Assembly (NCBI GenBank): GCA_002709695.1
Contig: PAQF01000026.1
Coordinates: forward strand, 155,646 to 219,645
DNA length: 64,000 bases
From: Candidatus Poribacteria bacterium
GTDB taxonomy: Bacteria > Poribacteria > WGA-4E > UBA9662
Reading direction: 5' to 3'
The notes below the pieces were generated by a model. The model did not search any database. It was not told the origin of the DNA and saw only the letters and a program-made list of their open reading frames with translations. How positions within the stretch are numbered: the stretch's first letter is position 1; each line of letters begins with the position of its first letter. Of this stretch, positions 48,547 to 58,157 are shown one piece after another. The translations under genes and the position numbers were made by a program.

Positions 48547-49686
48547 TCATCTATTTCCATCTGCGTTACGAAAGAATCTTTCCCCAATTCTACGTAGAAT
48601 ATTGCTGTTATCAGATTCGATTTGTTCTCCACGCATGTCGGCAAAGGTTTCCAATAACTCTTTTTCCTGAGCAGTTAGACTTTTCGGTGTTTGGATCTCT
48701 ATAATCACGATCAAATCGCCAGAAGCACGGCTATTATAATATGGAATACCTTTACCACCAATTCTCAGACGATCACCAAATTGAGTACCAGGAGGTATCT
48801 GCAATTCTTCAGTATCTTTGATAGTCGGCACATCGACTTCCACACCAAGCGCAGCTTGTGTAAATGTAATACAAACCGCAGTAATAAGATCATTACCTTG
48901 TCTAATGAATTGTTCACTCGATCTGACGTGAATCACAACAATGAGATCTCCAGGAGGACCTCCATTTACGCCAGATTCCCCTTCACCACGAACCTTTAAC
49001 TGGTTCCCAGTATCAACACCCTTTGGTACAGAGACACGCAGATTCCGCGTCTTCTGTGTCATACCTTCGCCACCACAAACTTTACAACTGTTAAGAATAA
49101 CACGTCCTTGTCCGCCACACCTAGCACAAGTTCGAGTCACACTGAAAAAGCCGCTTTGCATACTAACTTTTCCACGCCCAGTACACTCGGGACAAACTTG
49201 AGGTTGCGTTCCTGGCTCCGCCCCACTACCATTACAGGTTTCACAAGCTTCAAGACGAGGAATATTTATCTCAGTAGACTTACCTTCGACAACATCTTCA
49301 AGATCAATTTCAAGATCATATTGTAGATTACGCCCACGTTTTGGTCCCGTTTGACCATGACGTGAATCAGAAAAGCCAAACAAATCACCAAAATCACCAA
49401 AGATATTGTTGACAATATCTTCGAACCCCCCGAAATTTTGAGCGCTAACATCCATACCTTCTAAACCAGCATGACCGAATTGATCATATCTCTGCCGCTT
49501 CTCAGGCGTACTTAAAACTTCATAAGCTTCAGTAGCTTCCTTGAACTTGCCTTCGGCTGCCGAGTCATCAGGATTTTTGTCAGGATGATACTTAATGGCA
49601 AGTTTTCGGTAGGCTTTTTTGACTTGATCCAAATCTGCAGACTGACTTACACCCAAGATTTCATAATAATCGCGTTTCTCTGCCAT
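48547..49686 (-). CDS. dnaJ: Chaperone protein DnaJ
   Basis: Type I Hsp40 co-chaperone of DnaK (379 residues). The J domain carries HPD at 34-36. A short Gly/Phe-rich region contains [20 protein letters not shown]. The zinc-binding region has four CxxCxGxG modules ([32 protein letters not shown]), and the C-terminal substrate-binding domains follow. dnaK and grpE are not in the window; dnaJ here sits between rpmE and prmA. Confidence 0.97.
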   Translation of the reverse strand: MAEKRDYYEILGVSQSADLDQVKKAYRKLAIKYHPDKNPDDSAAEGKFKEATEAYEVLSTPEKRQRYDQFGHAGLEGMDVSAQNFGGFEDIVNNIFGDFGDLFGFSDSRHGQTGPKRGRNLQYDLEIDLEDVVEGKSTEINIPRLEACETCNGSGAEPGTQPQVCPECTGRGKVSMQSGFFSVTRTCARCGGQGRVILNSCKVCGGEGMTQKTRNLRVSVPKGVDTGNQLKVRGEGESGVNGGPPGDLIVVIHVRSSEQFIRQGNDLITAVCITFTQAALGVEVDVPTIKDTEELQIPPGTQFGDRLRIGGKGIPYYNSRASGDLIVIIEIQTPKSLTAQEKELLETFADMRGEQIESDNSNILRRIGERFFRNADGNR

Positions 49687-49729
49687 ATAAAACCCCTCGT
49701 TCTGCTAACCTCAATCAAAAGTGGTATTT

Positions 49730-49936
49730 TCACTTCTTCTGGCTATAACGTTGGTTGAAACGTTCAACACGCCCTGCTGTATCTATGATTTTTGATTGCT
49801 GACCAGTATAGTAAGGGTGACAATTTGAGCAGATCTCCACACTCATTTGCGGATTACTCGACATAGTTTTAAAAATCGTTCCGCAGATACACCGTATTTC
49901 GGCTTCTACAAGTTCAGGGTGAATATTGGGCTTCAT
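49730..49936 (-). CDS. rpmE: 50S ribosomal protein L31
   Basis: Large-subunit ribosomal protein of 68 residues. It starts MKPNIHPELVEAEIRC as typical for L31, with zinc-ligand cysteines C16, C18, C36 and C39, so it is the zinc-containing form. The motif CHPYYTGQQ and the basic tail GRVERFNQRY are diagnostic. It lies about 55 bp downstream of rho, the usual neighbour in many bacteria. Confidence 0.97.
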   Translation of the reverse strand: MKPNIHPELVEAEIRCICGTIFKTMSSNPQMSVEICSNCHPYYTGQQSKIIDTAGRVERFNQRYSQKK

Positions 49937-49991
49937 AATTCAATATTTCTCCAGCATTCTTTTGGTATTATATAAGGATCAAACAGACATA

Positions 49992-51314
49992 TTAGCGCCA
50001 TCGATGTGCTGAGTTCTTACTTCCCGAATCTGATTTAGTTGGATTAGATGTCATCATTTCAAGCAAGTCTTCATTCGTAGGGTTTTTCTCTAGTTGTTCA
50101 GAAAGAAGTTCCATTGATTCTGCAACTCCCATCTGGCTCAAGAATTTGCGTAACACCCACACTTTTCTCAAAACATCAGGTTTCATTAGTGATTCTTCAC
50201 GTCTTGTTTTGGACAGAGATATATTAATTGTTGGAAATATACTCCGGTCCAACAACGATCTCTCAAGATGGACTTCCATGTTACCAGTACCTTTGAACTC
50301 CTCAAAAATTGCATCATCCGCCCGGCTTTCAGTATCAATCAGCGCAGTAGCAATGATTGTTAGGCTACCACCTTCTTCGATTTTTCGGGCGGAACCAAAG
50401 AATTTACGAGGCTTAACAAAAGCTAACGAATCTAAACCACCAGTCAACGTCTTTCCACTGGTTGGGACAACCAAGTTACATGCTCTTGCAAAACGAGTCA
50501 TGCTATCCAAAAGAATCACAACATCTTTACCATACTCAACCCAGCGTTTAGCTTTTTCGATTACCATATCGACAACTGCAACATGACGTTCTGGGTGCTC
50601 ATCAAACGTGGAACTGACAACTTCACCTTTAACAACCCGACTCACGTCAGTCACCTCTTCAGGACGTTCATCTATCAATAAAACCATCAACAATACTTCT
50701 GGATGATTAGAAGCAAGACCTTGGGCAATATTTTTTAGCAGAGTAGTTTTTCCACTGTATGGAGGAGCAACAATTGTTCCTCGCTGGCCTTTGCCAATTG
50801 GGCACATAAGGTCAACAATACGCGTTGCGAACTCCTTCGGGTCATGCTCAAGTCTAAGTTGTTCATGGGGATAAATTGGTGTTAAGTTATCAAACAAAAT
50901 TCTATCTTTTGAATTTTGAGGTGGTTCCCCATTTATCTTCTCAACTTTTAACAAAGCATAATAGTGCTCTTCTTTATCTCCGGTTTTCTTCGGCGGCCGA
51001 ATTTGCCCTTCAACCATATGACCTGTCCGAAGATCGAATTTTCGAACCTGTGAATGAGATACATAGATATCATCGTTACTTTGCAAATAATTATACCTAT
51101 GCGACCTCAAAAAACCATACCCTTCAGGTAAAACCTCAAGAACGCCACCGCCAAACATCGGGCCATCGTTTCGGTTAGCTTTAGCATCAACAATCAATGA
51201 AATTAGATCTTGCTTTCGCAAACCACTATATCCACCTAGCCCAAAATTTTTAGCCATCTTGCCCAATTCTGCAATTGTCATATCTTGTAAAGCGACAATG
51301 TTAAGGTTCTTCAT
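49992..51314 (-). CDS. rho: Transcription termination factor Rho
   Basis: Hexameric RNA-dependent ATPase that terminates transcription (440 residues). The order is Rho-N helical domain (1-45), an RNA-binding cold-shock domain with RNP1 GYGFLRS (about 64-71), and a RecA-like ATPase. The P-loop reads APPYSGKT; the common form is APPKAGKT, so Tyr replaces the first Lys while the Walker Lys is kept. Walker B is LMVLLIDERPEEV and the R-loop region DSMTRFARACN is intact. It heads a minus-strand block rho-rpmE-dnaJ-prmA-purS. rho is usually autoregulated through its long leader, consistent with the 553-bp upstream gap. Confidence 0.97.
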   Translation of the reverse strand: MKNLNIVALQDMTIAELGKMAKNFGLGGYSGLRKQDLISLIVDAKANRNDGPMFGGGVLEVLPEGYGFLRSHRYNYLQSNDDIYVSHSQVRKFDLRTGHMVEGQIRPPKKTGDKEEHYYALLKVEKINGEPPQNSKDRILFDNLTPIYPHEQLRLEHDPKEFATRIVDLMCPIGKGQRGTIVAPPYSGKTTLLKNIAQGLASNHPEVLLMVLLIDERPEEVTDVSRVVKGEVVSSTFDEHPERHVAVVDMVIEKAKRWVEYGKDVVILLDSMTRFARACNLVVPTSGKTLTGGLDSLAFVKPRKFFGSARKIEEGGSLTIIATALIDTESRADDAIFEEFKGTGNMEVHLERSLLDRSIFPTINISLSKTRREESLMKPDVLRKVWVLRKFLSQMGVAESMELLSEQLEKNPTNEDLLEMMTSNPTKSDSGSKNSAHRWR

Positions 51315-51867
51315 ATTCTTTGTCTCCCCCTAAAATTCGGGCTACACAGGTTTCGTTAACAAGTTATTTTCCAACCCAAGTCCTAGATTATTGAATTCCT
51401 TCGAAGCTAACCGTAGAATTTCTGGTTGTTGAAGTTGCGAGATCCGGAATAAAGAAAGGTTTTTCTTAAAACACAACTCTTTGCTTTTCAATTACGTCAC
51501 AAAATTATTAAGCAGCCTCGAATTCGCACACTAAAATAATATAAATCATACACCTTCCAAGGCATTCAAAAAGGATTCTACAAAGGAAAGTCTCGAATTA
51601 AATAGAACGGACATTGAGAAGAGCCTCAGACCCGAAAATGATCTAGGAATGAAGCATTACTTGAACTTCTAAAAATATTTGGCAGGGTAATCTCCAGAAA
51701 ACCACGTGGATTATACACTAAAGACACTACAGGCGTCAAGTGATTATCATTTTTTTTCAAAAACACTCAGATTTTCCAATAAAACCGACAACTACATCAT
51801 CTTAACCTTACCCCATCAAATTGACAAAAACCAAGATGGGAAGAGAATAAGAAACAGCTAAATTGGA
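51315..51867. other. Leader region upstream of rho, no gene found
   Basis: This 553-bp interval separates rho from the molybdopterin hydroxylase gene; both genes read leftwards, so it serves as the rho 5' region and the 3' end of the hydroxylase transcript. It is AT-rich with no open frame of interest. I found no clear hairpin-plus-T terminator or rut-like C-rich tract by eye. Confidence 0.5.
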
Positions 51868-54123
51868 TCAGATTTTCCCCATAGCTGCTAAAATCCGATC
51901 AGGAGACATAGGTAGCTCTTTCATTCGAATACCAATAGCACCATAGATTGCATTAGCAATTGCAGCAGCAGGTGGGACGATAGGGACTTCTCCAACACCT
52001 CTAACCCCATACGGATGACCTGGATTTGGCACTTCAACAATGACAGCTTCGATCATTGGCACATCATAGCTAGTAGGCATCCGATAATCAAGGAAACTCG
52101 AATTTGTCATTCGCCCCTCATCATTATAAACATACTCTTCATTCAAAGCCCAACCTATACCTTGAACAGCACCACCATGCATCTGCCCTTCAACATAGCT
52201 CGGATGAATTGCTTTACCTACATCTTGTACAGCAGTATAACGTAGAATCGAAACCTTTCCAGTCTCTGGATCTACCTCAACATCAACAATATGAGTGGCA
52301 AAAGCACCACCAATTCCCTTGGGATCAACTGCACCACGCCCAACAATTGGCGTACCTTCGTCACTGATTATACTTGCCAAATCCTTAAAGAAAACATCGT
52401 GCACTTTTCCGTTTTTGCTTCTAAAAGTACCATCATCAAAAGTAACTTCATTTTCATCAACTTCCCACAAATCTGCCGCAAAGGTTTTCATTTGCCTAAC
52501 AACGTCGTTGGCCGCCTCGATAGCAGCATAACCAGTAGCAAACGTGGTCCGGCTACCGCCAGTCACACCTGTATACCCAACAGAGTCGGTATCGACTACA
52601 TAGGGATTGATATCTTCTGCGGATATACCCAAAACCTCTGCTGCTTGCATAGCGATTGACGTTCTTGTTCCACCAATGTCCGTCGAACCTTCGATCAAGT
52701 TAACAGTACCATCTGAGTTAACGTTTAAAGAAACACTTGATTTCAGACCAATATTAAACCAAAACCCAGAAGCAACACCTCGACCACGGTATTTCCCGTC
52801 AAGTGGTGTGTTGTAGTGTTCATGAGCTTTTGCCGCTTCAACGGTCTCAATATTACCAATTCTGGGAAAGATTGGTCCATCAACACGCCGAGTTCCTTCT
52901 TTCGCGCCATTCTTAATTCGAAACTCCAGTGGATCCATCCCCAGTTTTTCGCACAATTCGTCGACTACGGTTTCTGCCATAGCGGCGTTAGTAGCACCTG
53001 GAGCTCTGTAAGGCGCCGTTTTTGGTATATTGAGAACAACATCGTAACCATCAACGAGGAAATTGTCGATACTGTACGGAGAGAAAATACACTGCGCGCC
53101 ACAATCAACAAGTGCTCCTGGGTAAGCTCCTGCCTCATAGACCAATTCCGCTTTGGCAGCAGTGATTTGACCATCCTTTTTGACTCCCATTTTAACAGTA
53201 ATATATGATCCAGCTGTTGGCCCCGTACTTTCGAACACATCAGCCCTATCCATCAACATCTTAACAGGGCATGAAGTTTTCATCGATAGGAGTGCCGCCA
53301 CCGGCTCCAAGTAAACAGGAATCTTGCCACCAAACCCACCACCAATCTCCATAGGTACGACTTTAATATCCGAAACCGGCATCTGTAAAATCTTTTCTAA
53401 TTGCTCGCGAACTTCAAATGCACCTTGTGTACTACACCAAATCGTTAAGTGACCGTCCGACCTGTAGAGTGCTGTCGCATTATGCGGTTCAATGTACCCT
53501 TGATGGACGGTTGCCGTCTTGAACTCCTTTTCAACAACTTCATCAGCTTCAGCAAATCCTTTTTCAATGTCCCCTTGTTGAAACTGGAGATGCTTAGCAA
53601 GATTACTGGCTTCTGAAGAAGTTTTGCCGAGCGAAGTTGTTTTAAGATTCTCATGCAATAAAGGAGCATCTTTAGCCATTGCCTCGCGCACATCCATCAC
53701 CGGCGGCAAAATCTCGTAGTCTATTTCAATTAGACCTGCTGCCTCTTCGGCGATATGCGGGCTGGTCGCGGCAACAGCAGCAACAGCATGACCTTTATAA
53801 AGAACCTTATTACTAGCCAAAATATTGTCTTGGAGGAATTTAATATCCGTCGCACCACCTTCCCCAAGCACAACCACTCCCCCACCTGTCTCTGGCATGT
53901 CAGTTGCAGTGACGGTCGCTTTAACACCCGCATATGCTTCTGCTTTGCTAGTATCAATAGACCTAATACGCGCATGCGCATGCGGACTTCTTAATACCTT
54001 ACCATGTAATAAGCCCACCATCGTAAAGTCAGCACCATACAAAGCACGACCAGTCACTTTATCAACACCATCATGACGAATGGGACGAGTCCCGATCACT
54101 TTGTATTCTTTGTCATTGGACAT
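51868..54123 (-). CDS. Xanthine dehydrogenase-family molybdopterin-binding subunit
   Basis: Large molybdenum-cofactor subunit of a hydroxylase of the xanthine dehydrogenase / aldehyde oxidase / CoxL family (751 residues). It opens with the aldehyde oxidase a/b hammerhead domain (RHDGVDKVTGRALYGADF) and continues with MoCo-binding stretches EIGGGFGGKIPVYLEP, APYRAPGATNAAMAETVVDE and IEGSTDIGGTRTSIAMQAAE. The catalytic Glu is in GVRGVGEVPIVPPAAAIAN near the C-terminus. The 2Fe-2S and FAD subunits that normally accompany it are absent from both flanks. It lacks the CoxL AYRCSFR loop, so CO oxidation is unlikely; the substrate is unknown. Confidence 0.9.
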   Translation of the reverse strand: MSNDKEYKVIGTRPIRHDGVDKVTGRALYGADFTMVGLLHGKVLRSPHAHARIRSIDTSKAEAYAGVKATVTATDMPETGGGVVVLGEGGATDIKFLQDNILASNKVLYKGHAVAAVAATSPHIAEEAAGLIEIDYEILPPVMDVREAMAKDAPLLHENLKTTSLGKTSSEASNLAKHLQFQQGDIEKGFAEADEVVEKEFKTATVHQGYIEPHNATALYRSDGHLTIWCSTQGAFEVREQLEKILQMPVSDIKVVPMEIGGGFGGKIPVYLEPVAALLSMKTSCPVKMLMDRADVFESTGPTAGSYITVKMGVKKDGQITAAKAELVYEAGAYPGALVDCGAQCIFSPYSIDNFLVDGYDVVLNIPKTAPYRAPGATNAAMAETVVDELCEKLGMDPLEFRIKNGAKEGTRRVDGPIFPRIGNIETVEAAKAHEHYNTPLDGKYRGRGVASGFWFNIGLKSSVSLNVNSDGTVNLIEGSTDIGGTRTSIAMQAAEVLGISAEDINPYVVDTDSVGYTGVTGGSRTTFATGYAAIEAANDVVRQMKTFAADLWEVDENEVTFDDGTFRSKNGKVHDVFFKDLASIISDEGTPIVGRGAVDPKGIGGAFATHIVDVEVDPETGKVSILRYTAVQDVGKAIHPSYVEGQMHGGAVQGIGWALNEEYVYNDEGRMTNSSFLDYRMPTSYDVPMIEAVIVEVPNPGHPYGVRGVGEVPIVPPAAAIANAIYGAIGIRMKELPMSPDRILAAMGKI

Positions 54124-54291
54124 TATGAATCCTCCTCCATAAAACTCGAGTTGAAGTATGGTTTTGATAGCTTACGTTCTTTAACCTCATTATTCTACAA
54201 AAATATTTATTCTTTTTCAACAACATTCCGAACTTAACCTACTTATTTGAATAATTTACGTCTAAGCTAAAGTATGTAGAAAAAAGCTCTA

Positions 54292-54672
54292 TTACTGATG
54301 CTCAGAATCTATTTTTCCACTAGGTCTGTTGCTGTCATCCTCAACCCTGATAACATCATCAACTTCGGGAGTAGAAACTTCAAGCAACTCCAAATCTGTT
54401 TTGGCTAAAATCCTATGCTGAGTTTCCGGATATATGGTAAAATAATCCCCTTCAGCCACGTCACACCACTCATCATCGATCAGGATCTTAGCTTCACCTT
54501 TCTTGACAAAAAGTGTTTCAACCTTGCGTTGGTGGTATTGCAGACTTGTCCTGTGCCCAGAATCTATGTTAATTATTTTGTAGCAATAGTGGTTATTGAG
54601 CTCTAACCATTCTTCCGACCCCCAAGGTTTTTTGATGCTTTTCGGTGAACTGCCAGAGGCACCAAATTTCAT
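54292..54672 (-). CDS. Cupin, mannose-6-phosphate isomerase type II-like
   Basis: Single-domain cupin of 126 residues resembling the C-terminal isomerase domain of bifunctional ManC/AlgA. The signature KKPWGSEEWLE opens the fold, followed by the metal-site region SLQYHQRKVETLFVKKG and the second cupin motif TIYPETQHRILA. The free-standing form lacks the GDP-mannose pyrophosphorylase domain. It could isomerise a sugar phosphate or merely bind one. Flanked by same-strand genes for a hydroxylase and a dioxygenase with 120-170 bp gaps, so an operon is uncertain. Confidence 0.75.
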   Translation of the reverse strand: MKFGASGSSPKSIKKPWGSEEWLELNNHYCYKIINIDSGHRTSLQYHQRKVETLFVKKGEAKILIDDEWCDVAEGDYFTIYPETQHRILAKTDLELLEVSTPEVDDVIRVEDDSNRPSGKIDSEHQ

Positions 54673-54794
54673 ATTTCTAACTCCATTACAAACTCTGTTT
54701 TTATAAATTATATTATAGATTAATTATATAGATGAGTTGAATTAAATTCCATCAGGCTTAAGATCCAACCTGTTCCTTAAATTCCTTGGCGCTT

Positions 54795-55589
54795 TCAACT
54801 TCGATACAGCACTGGGTTCATTTCACTATCGGCTAAGTCTCCCTCTTTCCTACCACCAAGAAAATTCTGAGCATCATGGAAACGACTCCGATTAGATAGT
54901 TCACCAACCCTAGTCCCATCAGGATAATAGGTAACAATCATAGCCTCACGCATGGTATTCGTTTGATTAGCAGTAGCACCATGCATAGTCCATCCATTGT
55001 GAAACGTAGCATCTCCTGCACGCATGGACGCTTGCCAACAAGAATACCGCTTCTCATCAATAAACCGTTGAAAAAACTCTTGCGATGAATCCGAAATAGC
55101 GTACTGTCCCATAAAACCGTCGACATGCGATCCTGTGGCAAATTGAATTGGCCCCATTTCAATTGGAGTATCTACCAAAGGCATCCACATTCCCATAGCA
55201 CTATCTGTTGCTAGTGGCCAATAGTATTGATCTTGATGCCAAGCGGTTATCCCTCCATTGGGTTCTTTAAATAGAGCCTGTTCATGGTAAATTCGAACGG
55301 CATCAACTCCCATTAGGTCAGCTGCGATTTTAGCGAAACGTTTGGCCAAAACAAATTGTGACACTCCCTGACTATGATAACGTAGATTCAGTGTCTGTAA
55401 GAAAGCCCGATTAGAAACATCCACCGCATCTCTTTCAGGAAACCGAGAGTAAGCTGTCTCGGTAATCGCATGACGATATACATTTACCTCCTTCGTTGTA
55501 CATACAGAAGGTAAATGTATGTGGCCATCTCGATGATACTCTTCAATTTGTGATTTTGTTAACGGATACTCAGAGGATAAATCTGTCAA
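54795..55589 (-). CDS. Phytanoyl-CoA dioxygenase (PhyH) family protein
   Basis: Fe(II)/2-oxoglutarate-dependent dioxygenase-like protein of about 264 residues. The iron-binding triad appears intact: HxD in AWHQDQYYWPL, and the distal His in FHNGWTMHGATANQT followed by the 2-oxoglutarate Arg in MREAMIVTYY. The family motif MGPIQFATGSH is present. No ATG is available near the conserved N-terminus; I chose the TTG at 55589, with AGGG about nine bases upstream; the TTG at 55616 and a GTG at 55598 are alternatives. The substrate is unknown; such genes are expanded in Poribacteria-like genomes. Confidence 0.82.
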   Translation of the reverse strand: MTDLSSEYPLTKSQIEEYHRDGHIHLPSVCTTKEVNVYRHAITETAYSRFPERDAVDVSNRAFLQTLNLRYHSQGVSQFVLAKRFAKIAADLMGVDAVRIYHEQALFKEPNGGITAWHQDQYYWPLATDSAMGMWMPLVDTPIEMGPIQFATGSHVDGFMGQYAISDSSQEFFQRFIDEKRYSCWQASMRAGDATFHNGWTMHGATANQTNTMREAMIVTYYPDGTRVGELSNRSRFHDAQNFLGGRKEGDLADSEMNPVLYRS

Positions 55590-55616
55590 AACACACACCC
55601 TACAGATACCAATCAA

Positions 55617-56271
55617 TTACGAATATCATCCTGAACTTCATTGAACTTCTCTCTCGATAATTTCAATCAATATTGGGAAAAGATTGAACACACTAGGTAC
55701 GAATCTGAAAAAGAACCCACTCATCTCTTAAAATTCAAGACTCGGAGCACAACCTACGTTAGCATGGCAGAAATGTGAAATCAACAACATTCTAATTTTT
55801 CTCTCTTTACTTCCACAATGGACATCCCATTGAAGACGCTTTTTATACTAAATGTACTATTTCATCTAAACCCAGCTAAACACAAAAGCACCAAGCCCAT
55901 AAAACAGACAACAATTCTCTAATAACTCTTTCACTTTTATTCTTAACTTGGGAAAAATACCCTGTAACCAATTAATTTCAAGGACAACAGAACAGTCTTC
56001 TTATCCCTAAGCACTGCTAATTACAATTTCCCCTTGCAATCAAACTTAATCAAACAAAACACGACGATCCAAGATATTGTGGACAATCACCAAACATTCC
56101 ACATACATTGCGATTAAACTATAAAACATTGCCTCATTGATTGGGTTGAACTCACAATCCACTTTAATAAACACCAGAACTTCTAAGTTCAGTGTTATTG
56201 ATCTATTAGGTGCTTTTTGCTAGGATATGATTCTAGACTTAATGTATACCAAACTAATGGAGGCCACTCAC
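55617..56271. other. Intergenic tract between divergent PhyH genes
   Basis: About 650 bp of AT-rich sequence between two divergently transcribed dioxygenase genes. I see no open frame with family features and no repeat. Promoters for both genes should lie here. Confidence 0.45.
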
Positions 56272-57078
56272 ATGGCAATGACTGAAGAAGAACGATTTAG
56301 ATTCGACCTAGCAGGTTTCCTTGTTCGCCCAGCGATTCTCAGCAAAACTGAAGTAGAGGAAATCTTTGATCAGATTGACCGTATCAAACACAAACCTAAA
56401 TCTCTGCTTCCCGAACACCAAGATGTACCAGGAGGCCCCTCTAGTGTTCTTATTGACCATCCTCAAGTAACTGATGTACTTCATGAAATTATTGGTCCTG
56501 ATATTCGGCTCGAAAATTGCAGCAGCATTTGGAGAAAAAAGGGCGAAGCCCACGGTGGTCTTCACGGTGGTGGTCCGAGTCAGGGTGACCCTATCTTCGG
56601 CTACCGGGTTCACAACGGGCGTATCCATGCTGGTATGGTACGCGTTATTTTTGAACTGACTGACATCGCTTTCGAAGACCAAAGTACCCACTTTATAATT
56701 GGTAGCCATAAAGCCAACTACAACATGCACCCGGACCACACATCACTGAAAAAAGGCGGGCGAAGCCAATTCTTAACCAGCTACGAATGTCCCGCAGGCA
56801 GTGCAATCTTCTTCACTGAGAACATCTGCCATGCTGGGCCAGAATGGAGAAAGGACACTCCACGTGTTGCCATATTACATGCCTATTCTCATCTAGCAAC
56901 CCATTGGCACAGACTTAAAATCCCGCCAGCAGTACTCGCAGGACTACCTCGAGAAAAGCAAGCCTATTTCCGAACACCTTGGATTGCCGATTTCCGTACC
57001 AGCCCAGCAACCCATAATACAGTTGAAAGATTTATAAACAACAATGAGGAAACAATCGATACTAACACTCAACCATAA
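56272..57078 (+). CDS. PhyH-family dioxygenase-like protein with unusual HGG metal motif
   Basis: Protein of 268 residues in the phytanoyl-CoA dioxygenase superfamily. Start ATG 56272 is fixed by GGAGG eight bases upstream, giving MAMTEEERFRFDLAGFLV. The family core is seen in VRVIFELTDIAFEDQSTHF, IIGSHKANYNMHP and ENICHAGPEWRKDTPRVA, where H187 is the likely distal ligand. The proximal motif is HGGLHGGGP (H94, H98): Gly stands where HxD would have Asp. This occurs in a subgroup of the family from memory and, in iron halogenases, goes with halide binding. No halogenase activity is claimed. Confidence 0.75.
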   Translation: MAMTEEERFRFDLAGFLVRPAILSKTEVEEIFDQIDRIKHKPKSLLPEHQDVPGGPSSVLIDHPQVTDVLHEIIGPDIRLENCSSIWRKKGEAHGGLHGGGPSQGDPIFGYRVHNGRIHAGMVRVIFELTDIAFEDQSTHFIIGSHKANYNMHPDHTSLKKGGRSQFLTSYECPAGSAIFFTENICHAGPEWRKDTPRVAILHAYSHLATHWHRLKIPPAVLAGLPREKQAYFRTPWIADFRTSPATHNTVERFINNNEETIDTNTQP

Positions 57079-57105
57079 ACAAACCGAGGCGGCCTTACAA
57101 TAGAG

Positions 57106-57882
57106 TTAGAGTTGGCTACCTCGATTAAATATCAGCTTTTCCTCATTGGAATCTGAGACAGAAAAAAGATATCCTCCAACAGTGAATTCAGTTAACTGCT
57201 TTAGATCCGTGATTTGATTTTTAATTATATAGCGAGTCATCAACCCTCTGGCTCTCTTGGAATGGAGGCCAATTACTTTATATTCACCATTTTTATATTC
57301 TTTAAAAACAGGTGTAATAACCCGTCCTTGAAACTTGTCAAAGTTTATTGATTTAGAATATTCATTAGAAGCGAGATTCACCAATACCCTTTCTTGAAGT
57401 GTCCCAACAACTTCGTTTAATTTTTCAACAATTATATCTCCCCAAAACTGATATAGATTTTTCCCTTCTGGGTTATTTAATTTAGTTCCCATCTCCAGCC
57501 GATATGGCTTCATCAGATCAAGAGGTCTCAATACCCCATATAAACCTGATAGAATTCGCAATTTGGATTGGGCAAGGTCAAAATCAAAGTCATGAAAAGT
57601 CTCTACATCTAAGCCTGAGTAAACATCCCCTTTAAAGGCTAAAATAGCTTGCTTTGCATTTGCTGGAGTAAATTTGGAATCCCATTCTGCAAAGCGCTTA
57701 ACATTGAGATTTGCTATTTTTTCACTAACCTTCATCAAATCCGCAATACGTGTCGAATCCAATTTACGACACTGTTCAACCAATTGACACGAATATGTCA
57801 AAAGTTCCGGGATACTATAGTTTTTCACAATTGCCGGTGTTTCGAAATCCAAAGTTTTTGATGGTGAGATGACAACTAACAT
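57106..57882 (-). CDS. yaaA: Peroxide stress protein YaaA
   Basis: YaaA/UPF0246 (DUF328) protein of 258 residues, known in E. coli to limit intracellular free iron and DNA damage during hydrogen peroxide stress. The diagnostic start MLVVISPSKTLDFETP is present, as are LAFKGDVYSGLDVETF, LRILSGLYGVLRPLDLMKPYRLEMG (split at residues 110-135) and the C-terminal KRARGLMTRYIIKNQI. It is convergent with the PhyH-like gene and monocistronic. Biological link to the peroxiredoxin gene far away is thematic only. Confidence 0.95.
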   Translation of the reverse strand: MLVVISPSKTLDFETPAIVKNYSIPELLTYSCQLVEQCRKLDSTRIADLMKVSEKIANLNVKRFAEWDSKFTPANAKQAILAFKGDVYSGLDVETFHDFDFDLAQSKLRILSGLYGVLRPLDLMKPYRLEMGTKLNNPEGKNLYQFWGDIIVEKLNEVVGTLQERVLVNLASNEYSKSINFDKFQGRVITPVFKEYKNGEYKVIGLHSKRARGLMTRYIIKNQITDLKQLTEFTVGGYLFSVSDSNEEKLIFNRGSQL

Positions 57883-58157
57883 AGTCTTTCTTAATTTCTC
57901 CTGAGAAAGTTTTATGTATATTATCTATAGTCTATTCTCTTTAACTAGAATAAACAAGCCATTGGATCGATTTTTAAGAAGGTAAATTTTCTTTCGGACG
58001 AATGTATCTTGCAACCTCTTTTCATGATTCGGTACAATGATGAAGTATTTGGAAGGATAATTAATTGATACTAGTTACCAAGTTCTTCCTAGCAAATTTG
58101 GGTTAATAGCGAAAATATCTTGATTTTTTATTGGAAAGAGGTTTTTGGAAATATCAG

